From NCBI GenBank assembly GCA_035465395.1, contig DATHRK010000101.1:186001-250000 (forward strand): DNA of 64,000 bases, read 5' to 3'. The first letter of the stretch is position 1. The number at the start of each line of letters is the position of its first letter. Both the position numbers and the translations under genes were made by a program. The notes beneath the pieces are model-generated. The model saw nothing but the letters and a program-made list of their open reading frames with translations, was not told the origin of the DNA and did no database searches. Positions 33,097 to 41,304 of the stretch are shown here, in pieces. This DNA comes from DATHRK01 sp035465395 (lineage in GTDB: Bacteria; Gemmatimonadota; Gemmatimonadetes; Longimicrobiales; RSA9).

Positions 33097-34631
33097 GCGA
33101 CCGTATCCTGATCCTGGACTACGGCTCGCAGTTCACGCAGCTCATCGCGCGCAGGATCCGCGAGCTCAGCGTCTACTGCGAGATCCAGCCCGCGACCGTC
33201 ACGATGGACGACATCCGTGCCTGGGAGCCCTCGGGCATTGTCCTCTCCGGCGGCCCCGCGTCCGTTTACGAGGCCGACGGACTCCTCGCCGACCCGGATC
33301 TCCTCGCGATGGACGTGCCGGTCCTGGGGATCTGCTACGGCATGCAGGTGATCGCCCACCTGGAGGGCGCCCCGGTACGCGGCGGGCGCCGTGAGTACGG
33401 CCGGGCGGAGGTCGAGGTCCGTGACCCCGACGCGCTCTTCAGGGGCTTCGATCCGGGTGCGCCGACCACGGTCTGGATGAGCCACGGCGACCACGTGGAC
33501 GAGCCGCCCGCCGGCTACAGGGTCCTGGCCGCCACCGACGCGGTGCCCGTCGCCGCGTTTCGCGCCGAGGACCGCGAGATCTTCGGCGTGCAGTTCCACC
33601 CGGAAGTGGCCCACACCGCGCGCGGCGGCGAGATGCTCGCGAACTTCGTCTACGGCGTGTGCGGATGCGAAGCATCGTGGACCGCGGGCTCGTTCATCGA
33701 AGACGCGGTCGCCCGGATCCGGGAGCAGGTCGGGGGCGACGCCGTCATCTGCGGCCTCTCCGGCGGCGTCGACTCGTCGGTCGCGGCGGCTCTCGTGCAC
33801 CGCGCGGTGGGCGACCAGCTCACTTGCATCTTCGTGGACAACGGCCTGCTGCGCGCGGGCGAAGCGGAGGGCGTGGAGCGCACCTTCCGCCGGCACATGG
33901 GCATGAAGCTCGTCGTGGTCGACGCGGCCGACCGCTTCCTTCATGCGCTGGAGGGCATCCAGGACCCCGAGGCGAAGCGCCGTTCCGTGGGGGAGACCTT
34001 CATCCGCGTCTTCGAGGAGGCCGCACGCGAGGCGGGCGACGCCCGCTTCCTCGTTCAGGGGACGCTCTACCCGGACGTCATCGAGTCGGTGTCCGTGCGC
34101 GGGCCCTCGGCGACCATCAAGACCCACCACAACGTGGGCGGGCTCCCCGAAGACCTGTCTTTCGAGCTCGTGGAGCCGTTGCGCGAGCTGTTCAAGGACG
34201 AAGTCCGGCGCGTCGGGCGGGAACTGGGCCTGGCGGAGGACCTCGTGGGACGGCACCCGTTCCCCGGGCCCGGGCTCGCCATCCGGGTGCTGGGCGCGGT
34301 GGACCGGGAGCGGCTGGGGGTCCTGCGTCAGGCCGACGCCATCTACCTGGAGGAGATCCGGGCCGCCGGCCTCTACGACGAGATCTGGCAGGCCTTCGCG
34401 GTGCTCCTGCCCGTCCGTGCGGTCGGCGTCATGGGCGACTTCCGGACCTACGAGCACGTCCTCGCGCTGCGGGCGGTCACGAGCCGGGACGGCATGACCG
34501 CCGACTGGTACCCGTTCCCGCACGACGTGCTCGGACGCGCCGCGAACAGGATCATCAACGAGGTGGAGGGCGTGAACCGGGTGTGCTACGACGTCAGCTC
34601 GAAGCCGCCGGCGACGATCGAGTGGGAGTAG
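33093..34631 (+). CDS. guaA: GMP synthase (glutamine-hydrolysing)
   Basis: 512 aa; converts XMP to GMP. The glutaminase domain has Cys81 (LGICYGMQ) and His169/Glu171 (QFHPEVAHT). The ATP-pyrophosphatase P-loop is LSGGVDSSV (about 222-230). The C-terminal dimerisation domain ends NRVCYDVSSKPPATIEWE, the conserved GuaA terminus. ATG overlaps the lysA stop. Last gene of this + strand run; two minus-strand lipoprotein genes converge on it. Confidence 0.97.
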   Translation: MSDRILILDYGSQFTQLIARRIRELSVYCEIQPATVTMDDIRAWEPSGIVLSGGPASVYEADGLLADPDLLAMDVPVLGICYGMQVIAHLEGAPVRGGRREYGRAEVEVRDPDALFRGFDPGAPTTVWMSHGDHVDEPPAGYRVLAATDAVPVAAFRAEDREIFGVQFHPEVAHTARGGEMLANFVYGVCGCEASWTAGSFIEDAVARIREQVGGDAVICGLSGGVDSSVAAALVHRAVGDQLTCIFVDNGLLRAGEAEGVERTFRRHMGMKLVVVDAADRFLHALEGIQDPEAKRRSVGETFIRVFEEAAREAGDARFLVQGTLYPDVIESVSVRGPSATIKTHHNVGGLPEDLSFELVEPLRELFKDEVRRVGRELGLAEDLVGRHPFPGPGLAIRVLGAVDRERLGVLRQADAIYLEEIRAAGLYDEIWQAFAVLLPVRAVGVMGDFRTYEHVLALRAVTSRDGMTADWYPFPHDVLGRAANRIINEVEGVNRVCYDVSSKPPATIEWE

Positions 34632-34655
34632 CGGCCGCCCCCTCGGGCCGCCCGT

Positions 34656-35117
34656 TCAGTCGATGGTGGAGATGGCGTGATCGTCGCTGCGGAGCCGCGC
34701 CCCTCCCGGCGCCAGCGCCACGCCGTAGAGGTTGATCTGTATCCGCGCCGTGAGGGTGTCGGGGATCACGAAGTTGAAGGTGACGGCCGTGTCCACGGTG
34801 GGCGCGAACCCGATCTGCATCGAATCCACCAGCGCCATGCCGGAGCCGTTCACCCGTGCCTCGAAGCCCACGCCGACCAGCCTGCCGCTCGCCTCGGCGG
34901 CGTGTACCCTCACTGGCACGGTGGAGCCGATCGCGTGGGGGGCGTTGTCGTCGGGCGGGCTGAGGATCGAGACCTGGAGCCGTGGAGCCCTCAGCGCACC
35001 CTCGTCGATGCCCGTGGGGCGGTCGCGATCTCCGCAGCTCGACCCTCCGACGGCCAGCGCCGCCGCCGCAAGGAGCGCCGTCACCTTCGTGCTCAGGCCC
35101 TCAGGAGTCGCCCTCAT
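34656..35117 (-). CDS. Putative lipoprotein, unknown function
   Basis: 153 aa. N-terminal hydrophobic segment (TALLAAAALAVGG) followed by a Cys (28) in GGSSC, so lipidation is possible though the lipobox is weak. The mature part is predicted beta-rich (VSILSPPDDNAPHAIGSTVP, VTFNFVIPDTLTARIQINLY) and may be an Ig-like fold. No family recognised. It overlaps the stop of the upstream minus-strand gene by 17 bases, so both are likely in one transcript. Confidence 0.6.
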   Translation of the reverse strand: MRATPEGLSTKVTALLAAAALAVGGSSCGDRDRPTGIDEGALRAPRLQVSILSPPDDNAPHAIGSTVPVRVHAAEASGRLVGVGFEARVNGSGMALVDSMQIGFAPTVDTAVTFNFVIPDTLTARIQINLYGVALAPGGARLRSDDHAISTID

Positions 35118-35502
35118 CGGATTCCGCTGCGGGGGCCCCGACCTCTACCGGGTTGCCCTCGGCGTCCAGCTCACCCCGGAGCGTCCGGTCGATGCGATCC
35201 CAGACGTCCGACAGGTACGCGGCGTCGTCGGCGTGGTCATCGATGAAACGTTCGAGCCGCGCCTCGGTGACACCGAACTCGGCCAGAATTCGATCGCGCT
35301 CGGCCACGAAATCCTCGTCGGTCGCGGCCGTGGCGGCGGCCCGCCGCAGCTCGACGTAGACACCCACGAAGGTGTCCTCGTCGACGCCGCCGGGTGTCGC
35401 CGGGCTCCCTGCGCCGCCGCAGCCCGTCACCAGCAGCAGCAGGCCGACGGCCAGCGGGCGCCACGACGCCGGGATCCGGTTCGAGCGCGACGTTCGGTTC
35501 AT
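35101..35502 (-). CDS. Putative lipoprotein with short helical domain
   Basis: 133 aa from ATG 35502. Signal sequence RPLAVGLLLLVTGC gives a convincing lipobox with Cys28. The mature part is acidic and helical (DEDTFVGVYVELRRAAATAA; ILAEFGVTEARLERFIDDHA) and faintly resembles DUF4296-type lipoproteins; I do not claim membership. First gene of a two-gene minus-strand unit, divergent from the M14 peptidase gene. Confidence 0.65.
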   Translation of the reverse strand: MNRTSRSNRIPASWRPLAVGLLLLVTGCGGAGSPATPGGVDEDTFVGVYVELRRAAATAATDEDFVAERDRILAEFGVTEARLERFIDDHADDAAYLSDVWDRIDRTLRGELDAEGNPVEVGAPAAESDEGDS

Positions 35503-35644
35503 GCCGATGACCCTGCGCGAGCGCCCGCTGCCGCGCAATGGGGCCCTGGATTGCGCGCCCGCGGGTGCGCCGGCATCGTCACCGCCCGCGCCGCCGCCGG
35601 CGCGGCCCGAGGCCCGCGGTCCTTCTGAACGAGCGATCGGTGCG

Positions 35645-38332
35645 ATGACGCCCATTCCAACGGTTCCCGGCAGCCCCCTTTCGACCCTGGCGCGGTGCGC
35701 GCTCGCGGTCTGCGTCCTCGCGTGCCTCGGGACGCCGGCCGTCGCGCAGGCCCCGCCGTCCCCCGCGGACGTGCTGGGCCACGAGCTGGGCGCGCGCTTC
35801 ACCGACCACCCCGGCGTGGTGCGTTACTTCGAGGCGCTGGCCGCCGCGACCCCTCTCGTCACCCTCGAGCGCTACGGCGAGACCGCCGAAGGCCGGCCGC
35901 TGCTGCAGGTGCTGGTCGCGAGCGCCGACCACCGGGCGCGGCTGGACGACATCCTCGCTCGCAACGCCGAGCTCACCGAGCCCGGGACCTCCCCCGCCCG
36001 GGCCGCCGAGATCGCCGCCGGCAACCCGGCCGTCGTCTACCTCAGCTACGGCGTGCACGGCAACGAGAGCTCCTCCAGCGAAGCGGCCATGTGGACCGCG
36101 TGGGACCTGGCGCGCGGAGCCGAGGGCCTCGAGGGGGTGCTGGACGACGTGATCGCGATCATCGACCCCGCGCTCAACCCCGATGGGCGCGATCGCTACG
36201 TCCACTGGTACCGCCAGGCGCGCGGCGCCGTGCCCAACCCCCGGCCGGAATCGCGCGAGCACTGGGAGCCGTGGCCGGGCGGGCGCTACAACCACTACCT
36301 GTTCGACCTGAACCGCGACTGGGCGTGGGCCACGCAGACGGAGACCCGGGCGCGCCTCGCGACCTGGGGGCGGTGGAATCCGCACGTGCACGTGGACTTC
36401 CACGAGATGTCCCCCAACTCCAGCTACTTCTTCTTTCCGGCCGCGGACCCCATCAATCCCGCGTACCCCGAGCACACGCGCGTCTGGGGCCGGCGGTTCG
36501 GGGACGGCAACGCCGCGGCGTTCGACGCGCGCGGCTGGACGTACTACACGGCCGAGTCGTTCGACCTGTTCTATCCGGGCTACGGCGATACGTGGCCGAG
36601 CCTGCTGGGCTCGATCGGCATGACCTACGAGCAGGCGGGGCACTCCCGCGCGGGCCTCGTGGTCGAGCGGCCGGACGGCGTCCTGCTGACGCTGCGCGAC
36701 CGGGCGCAGCACCACCGGGTGGCCGGGCACGCGACGCTGCGCACCGCCGCCGACGGACGGCGCGAGCTGCTGGAGGGCTTCGCCGCGTTCCATCGCGACA
36801 TCGGCGACGGCGGCCAGTTCCTGCTCGTGCCGGGCGCGGATCCGGGGCGCGCGGAGGAGCTCGTAGCGCTGCTCCTGGCGCAGGGCATCGCGGTCGAGCG
36901 CGCCGCGGGCGCCTTCGACGCCGGCGCGACCCCGCACGAGGGCTTCGCCGCGCGCCGGGACTTTCCGGCCGGCACGTACCGGGTGCGTACGCAGCAGGCG
37001 CGCGGCCGCCTGGCGACGACCCTCCTAGGGGCCGAGACGGAGCTCAACGCGACGTACTCCTACGACGTGAGCGCCTGGTCGCTGCCGTACGCCTTCGGCG
37101 TGGAGGCACACACCGCCCGCTCCACGCCAGACGCCGGCTGGGCGCCGGCCGCCGAGGCCGCGCGCGTCATCGGAGGGGCGCTCGAGGCGGGCTGGACGGG
37201 CGTCGGCGCGTCGCTCGCGCGGCCGACGTTCGCGGGGGAGAGCCGGGCTTTCGCGGCCACCGGGCACGAGGGGCCGGACGCCCCCCCCGCCGGGGCGGGT
37301 ACCATCGGCTACCTCGTGGCCCCGGGACTGGCGGCCTGGCGAGGCATCGGGAGCCTGCTCGCCGCGGGCGGGCGCGCGGTGGTCCTGGACGAGCCCTTCG
37401 ACGCGGCCGGACGGGCCTGGCCGGCCGGCGCGTTCTGGCTTCCGGCCTACGCCAACGCCGACCTTGCCGCGCGGGTCGCCGAAGCCGGTCTCGAGGCGCT
37501 GGCCGTGCCGGTGCGCAGCGGCTCTACGCCCAGCGGCAACGACCTCGGCACCGAGGACGCCTACCCGCTCGCCCTGCCGCGCATCGCGCTGCTGGCGGGC
37601 GAAGGCACCTCGCCGACGTCCCTCGGAGCCCACTGGTTCTTCCTCGAGGGCACGCTCGGCGTGCCCTTCGACCAGCTGGTCTTGGACGCGCTCGGCGCCG
37701 GCACGCTGGCCGCCTACGACGTCCTCGTGGTGCCCGACCTCTCCGGCGCGGGACGACGGGCGCTCGCGGGGTCCGCGGAGGCGCTGCTGGCGTGGCTGCG
37801 CGCCGGCGGCGTGCTCGTGGCGGTGGCCGACGGCGCAAGAGCCGCGGCCGAGCTGGCGGAGGTCGCGCTGGCCGGCGATGAAGGTGACGAGGAGGAGCCG
37901 GAGGAGCCCGATGTCGCGCGCGCCCTCCAGGGCAGAGAAGCGCGCGAGCTGGAGCGCTGGGAGCAGAGCATCCCCGGCACCATCTTCCAGCTGACGCTCG
38001 ATCCCGCGCACCCGCTGGCGTTCGGCGCCGGCGTCTCGGCGGCGGCCGGTGCGCCCGCGGACCGGCTCTTCGTCCTGCACACCGGGGAAACCGCCTTCGT
38101 CCCCGACGAGGACTTCGAGTCCGCGGCGTACTTCCCCGAGGCGCTGCGCGAGACGAGCGGCGTGATCAGCGAGGAGAACCTCGAGGCGCTCGAGCAGCGC
38201 GCGTGGCTGGTGTCGGCAGGGGTGGGGGCGGGCAAGGTCATCCTGTTCGCGGATGATCCACTCTTCCGGCACTTCTGGCTGTCCACGTTCCAGCCCTACG
38301 CCAACGCGGTGATGCTGGGGACGGCCTACTGA
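35645..38332 (+). CDS. Exported M14 zinc carboxypeptidase
   Basis: 895 aa with a Sec signal (CALAVCVLACLGTPAVAQA). Peptidase M14 domain (about 45-330): zinc ligands H138 and E141 in VHGNESSSSEA, a third His in VDFHEMS (about 253), a substrate Arg in NPDGRDRY, and the catalytic Glu of MTYEQAGHS (E329). The about 550-residue C-terminal part has glutamine-amidotransferase-like or beta-rich segments of unclear role. ATG 35645 is the first start giving a proper signal peptide. It probably degrades peptides outside the inner membrane. Confidence 0.9.
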   Translation: MTPIPTVPGSPLSTLARCALAVCVLACLGTPAVAQAPPSPADVLGHELGARFTDHPGVVRYFEALAAATPLVTLERYGETAEGRPLLQVLVASADHRARLDDILARNAELTEPGTSPARAAEIAAGNPAVVYLSYGVHGNESSSSEAAMWTAWDLARGAEGLEGVLDDVIAIIDPALNPDGRDRYVHWYRQARGAVPNPRPESREHWEPWPGGRYNHYLFDLNRDWAWATQTETRARLATWGRWNPHVHVDFHEMSPNSSYFFFPAADPINPAYPEHTRVWGRRFGDGNAAAFDARGWTYYTAESFDLFYPGYGDTWPSLLGSIGMTYEQAGHSRAGLVVERPDGVLLTLRDRAQHHRVAGHATLRTAADGRRELLEGFAAFHRDIGDGGQFLLVPGADPGRAEELVALLLAQGIAVERAAGAFDAGATPHEGFAARRDFPAGTYRVRTQQARGRLATTLLGAETELNATYSYDVSAWSLPYAFGVEAHTARSTPDAGWAPAAEAARVIGGALEAGWTGVGASLARPTFAGESRAFAATGHEGPDAPPAGAGTIGYLVAPGLAAWRGIGSLLAAGGRAVVLDEPFDAAGRAWPAGAFWLPAYANADLAARVAEAGLEALAVPVRSGSTPSGNDLGTEDAYPLALPRIALLAGEGTSPTSLGAHWFFLEGTLGVPFDQLVLDALGAGTLAAYDVLVVPDLSGAGRRALAGSAEALLAWLRAGGVLVAVADGARAAAELAEVALAGDEGDEEEPEEPDVARALQGREARELERWEQSIPGTIFQLTLDPAHPLAFGAGVSAAAGAPADRLFVLHTGETAFVPDEDFESAAYFPEALRETSGVISEENLEALEQRAWLVSAGVGAGKVILFADDPLFRHFWLSTFQPYANAVMLGTAY

Positions 38333-38363
38333 GGGGCAGACCCACCGAGGGGCCGGCCTTCCG

Positions 38364-40235
38364 CTACCGGGCGCGCGTCGTGTAGAACAGGAGGCCTCCG
38401 GAGCGGTTGCCCGCGATCAGCTCCGGCGCGCCGTCGCCGTCCAGGTCGCCGAACGTCGGCGCCGAGTTGGCCGGCAGGGGGATCCCGGCGTCCGCCACCG
38501 CGAGCGGGTCAGCGCTCTCCGCGGCGCCCGCGAGCGCGCCCGCGCCCAGCGCGACGGCCCGGAGCCCGCCGTCCTCGGCGCCGAGCAGGAGCCGCGTCGC
38601 GCCCGCCAGCGTCGCGACGGCGGGTACGCTGCGCCGGCCCACGTCGATGCCGCCCCAGGTGTCGTCGACCAGCTCGAACGCCGGCGACACGCGGTCGCCC
38701 ACGTTGCGGTACGCGTTGACCTCTCCCGACGACTCGCCGACGAACAGGTCCAGGTCGCCGTCGCCGTCGACGTCACCCAGCGCCGGGGCGGCGTGCGACC
38801 CGCGGGTGAGCACGATGTAGGAGGAGTCGACGACCGAGAAGGCGGGCAGGCCGTCGGGGCCGGGCCCGTCGTTGCGCCAGTAGGACACGCCGCGGTTCCA
38901 GGTGCCCAGGAGCAGGTCCGCGTCGCCGTCGCCGTCCAGATCCCCGAGCGCAGGCGCGTACTGGAAGCCGCCGCGGATCGGCAGCCGGCCGCGCTCTCGG
39001 AAGGCCGGCGCCGTCGCGCTGCCGACGTTTTCCAGGAAGCGCAGGGACGCCGTGGTCGCGTCGGACCCCTCGATCTTGCTTCCCACCAGGAGATCCAGGT
39101 CGCCGTCGCCGTCCAGGTCGCCGAGCGCGGGCACGCTCTCGCTGCCGGCGTCGATCGCCCGCAGCAGGCGGCGGGTAACCAGCCTCCAGCCGCCGGACCC
39201 TCGCTCGAGCAGGTAGGTGTTCTCGATCGCCGTGCGGTTGGGGTCGTAGGCGCCGCCGATCACCCCGATCACGAGGTCGGCATTGCCGTCCGCGTCGACA
39301 TCGGCGAGCTCCCCCGCGTTGTACCCGCTCGTGGCGACGGGGTCGGCGGCCGGAAAGGCGACCGGCTCGCTGCGCAGCCGGGGCTGGCGGCACGTCCCGA
39401 CGTTCTCGAAGAGCAGCAGCCCCGGCTCGAAGAAGTCGCCCCACAGAAGGTCGATGTCGCCGTCCCCGTCGACGTCGCCGAAGGTCATCGCGTTGGCGCC
39501 GTGCCGCGCGCTCGGAACGAGCTGCGCGACCACCTGGATGTTCTCGAAACGCTCGGCCACGAGGCGGAAGGCGGGCGCCCGCTCGCCCATCGGCGCGACG
39601 GCCTCGAAGCGCGACACGGTGCCGTCGATGCGCCCCACGAACAGGTCGAGCCGGCCGTTGCAGTCGAAGTCCAGGATCGACGGGATGTTCTGCCGGTCGC
39701 TGAAGAGCGCGGTGCCGTCCTCCAGCGCGACGCTGTCGGTCGCCACCACGTAGCGCGGGCCGGCGCCCACGCCGGCGTCGTTGCGGTAGTACCGGAGATG
39801 GTTGAACGGGTGCTCGGCGAACAGGTCCACGTCGCCGTCGCCGTCGCCGTCGAGCGGCCGGAACCATTCGCCTACCTCGACCCCCGCGAAGCGGTCGGTC
39901 CGCCAAACGAAGCGCGGGGCGGGCGAGCCGCCGGTGTTCTCGAGGAGCATCACCTCGTCGGGGCGCTCCTGGAGCAGCAGGTCGGCGTCGCCGTCCCCGT
40001 CGACGTCCGCGAAGCGCACGCGGGGGGCGTCCAGCCCGCCGAGGAACGCCAGATCGAGCGGCACGCCGGCGCTGTCGGTCACGGGAAATGGGGACACCAG
40101 GCGGCTCCAGGTGCCGATGTCGGACCGGGCCGGCGGCGCGTCGGGGCCGGGCGACGGCCCCACGCCCCCGGCGCAGCCGAGCAGCGCGGCGAGCGCCCAG
40201 GTGGCGCCGCCGCGCCCCCGGCTACCTGCGGACAC
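38364..40235 (-). CDS. FG-GAP/VCBS repeat beta-propeller lipoprotein
   Basis: 623 aa from GTG 40235. Lipobox LAALLGC (Cys21). At least seven repeats with the Ca-binding-like DVDGDGD or DLDGDGD pattern (for example FADVDGDGDADLLL, GDLDGDGDLDLLVGS, GDVDGDGDLDLFVGE) form a predicted integrin-alpha-like propeller. Such proteins are surface or secreted; the ligand is unknown. The start overlaps the stop of the upstream YncE-like gene by 14 bases. Third gene of the minus-strand propeller operon; converges with the M14 gene. Confidence 0.85.
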   Translation of the reverse strand: MSAGSRGRGGATWALAALLGCAGGVGPSPGPDAPPARSDIGTWSRLVSPFPVTDSAGVPLDLAFLGGLDAPRVRFADVDGDGDADLLLQERPDEVMLLENTGGSPAPRFVWRTDRFAGVEVGEWFRPLDGDGDGDVDLFAEHPFNHLRYYRNDAGVGAGPRYVVATDSVALEDGTALFSDRQNIPSILDFDCNGRLDLFVGRIDGTVSRFEAVAPMGERAPAFRLVAERFENIQVVAQLVPSARHGANAMTFGDVDGDGDIDLLWGDFFEPGLLLFENVGTCRQPRLRSEPVAFPAADPVATSGYNAGELADVDADGNADLVIGVIGGAYDPNRTAIENTYLLERGSGGWRLVTRRLLRAIDAGSESVPALGDLDGDGDLDLLVGSKIEGSDATTASLRFLENVGSATAPAFRERGRLPIRGGFQYAPALGDLDGDGDADLLLGTWNRGVSYWRNDGPGPDGLPAFSVVDSSYIVLTRGSHAAPALGDVDGDGDLDLFVGESSGEVNAYRNVGDRVSPAFELVDDTWGGIDVGRRSVPAVATLAGATRLLLGAEDGGLRAVALGAGALAGAAESADPLAVADAGIPLPANSAPTFGDLDGDGAPELIAGNRSGGLLFYTTRAR

Positions 40236-41304
40236 CCGTGGCGATGCCCGCCGCGTTCGCGCCGATGGGGATCGCCCGCTCGACCATCCGCGTCGCCGCG
40301 TCGATGACCACGAGCGCCCCGGCCTTCCCGTCGGTCCCGGTCGGGCGCCAGGTGCCGTCGGTGTTGTTCGCGCTGACGAACACGCGCCTGCCGTCGGCCG
40401 ACACGGCGGACCCGTGCGGCCGCGCCAGCGCCGGGTCGCGCACCTCGCCGATCACGCGCCGGGTGCCGACGTCGATCGCCCGGACCACACCCTCGCGCTT
40501 CGACGGTACCCACAGCGTGCGGCCGTCGGGCGAGAACGAGGGATGCCACGGCTCGCCTCCGACGTGAAGGATGCCCGCGGCGGTGGGGTGCAGCGGGTCC
40601 TCGAGCCGGAAGAACAGCACGTCGCCCGACAGCTGACCGGTGGCCACCAGCAGCCGCTCGGTCGGCGACACGGCGAGCTGCACGACCGCGTGCGTGCTGC
40701 CCGCGAGATCCATCAGCTCGGCGTCGCCGGCGCGCACCGCCGCGAGTCGGTTCTCCCCCAGACTCGACGAGTACGCGGTCCCGGTCCTGTGGTCGAACGC
40801 CAACGCGTGGGGGCGCGGATAGAGCACGTCGACCTCGTCGATCGACATGTCCGAGCGGTCGATCACCCCGATCCGCGTCGGCGGGTTGACGGCCGCCATC
40901 GACCGGCCGACGTACAGGGCGTCGCTCGTGGGATCCAGGGCCAGGAGTCCGGGCGCCTGGAACTCGGCCGATCCCACCAGGTCGCCCTGCGGGGTCAGCT
41001 TGACGACGCGGTTCTCGGCGATCAGCGACACGTAGATGTGCGCCCCGTCCGGTTCCACCGCGACGTGATGGGGCTTCGCGTTGGCGGAGAAGCCGAGCGC
41101 CTGCAGGTCGATTCGGCGGATCACCTCCAGCGACCGGGCGTCCACCCCCACGACCGAGGCGGCGTCCTGCTCGGCCACCCAGACGATCTCCCGGTCGGCA
41201 GGAGGACGAACGTCGGTCGGGACGACGCCCGGGGCCGAGCCGCACGCGGCGGCGCCCGCGGCGAACAGCGCCGCGAACGCCGACCGCAGGGTGCGCGCGC
41301 TCAG
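40222..41304 (-). CDS. YncE-like 7-bladed beta-propeller lipoprotein with probable CTG start
   Basis: 360 aa. Blades of the YVTN/YncE type: VWVAEQDAASVVGVDARSLE, PHHVAVEPDGAHIYVSL, HPSFSPDGRTLWVPS and GSAVSADGRRVFVSANN. No ATG, GTG or TTG occurs at a suitable place. A CTG at 41304-41302 overlaps the previous stop as CTGA and is preceded by GGAG spaced 8 bases. It yields a proper lipoprotein signal, SARTLRSAFAALFAAGAAAC, with Cys21. An ATG far upstream would overlap the preceding gene by about 90 bases. Function unknown; a middle gene of three. Confidence 0.75.
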   Translation of the reverse strand: MSARTLRSAFAALFAAGAAACGSAPGVVPTDVRPPADREIVWVAEQDAASVVGVDARSLEVIRRIDLQALGFSANAKPHHVAVEPDGAHIYVSLIAENRVVKLTPQGDLVGSAEFQAPGLLALDPTSDALYVGRSMAAVNPPTRIGVIDRSDMSIDEVDVLYPRPHALAFDHRTGTAYSSSLGENRLAAVRAGDAELMDLAGSTHAVVQLAVSPTERLLVATGQLSGDVLFFRLEDPLHPTAAGILHVGGEPWHPSFSPDGRTLWVPSKREGVVRAIDVGTRRVIGEVRDPALARPHGSAVSADGRRVFVSANNTDGTWRPTGTDGKAGALVVIDAATRMVERAIPIGANAAGIATGVRR

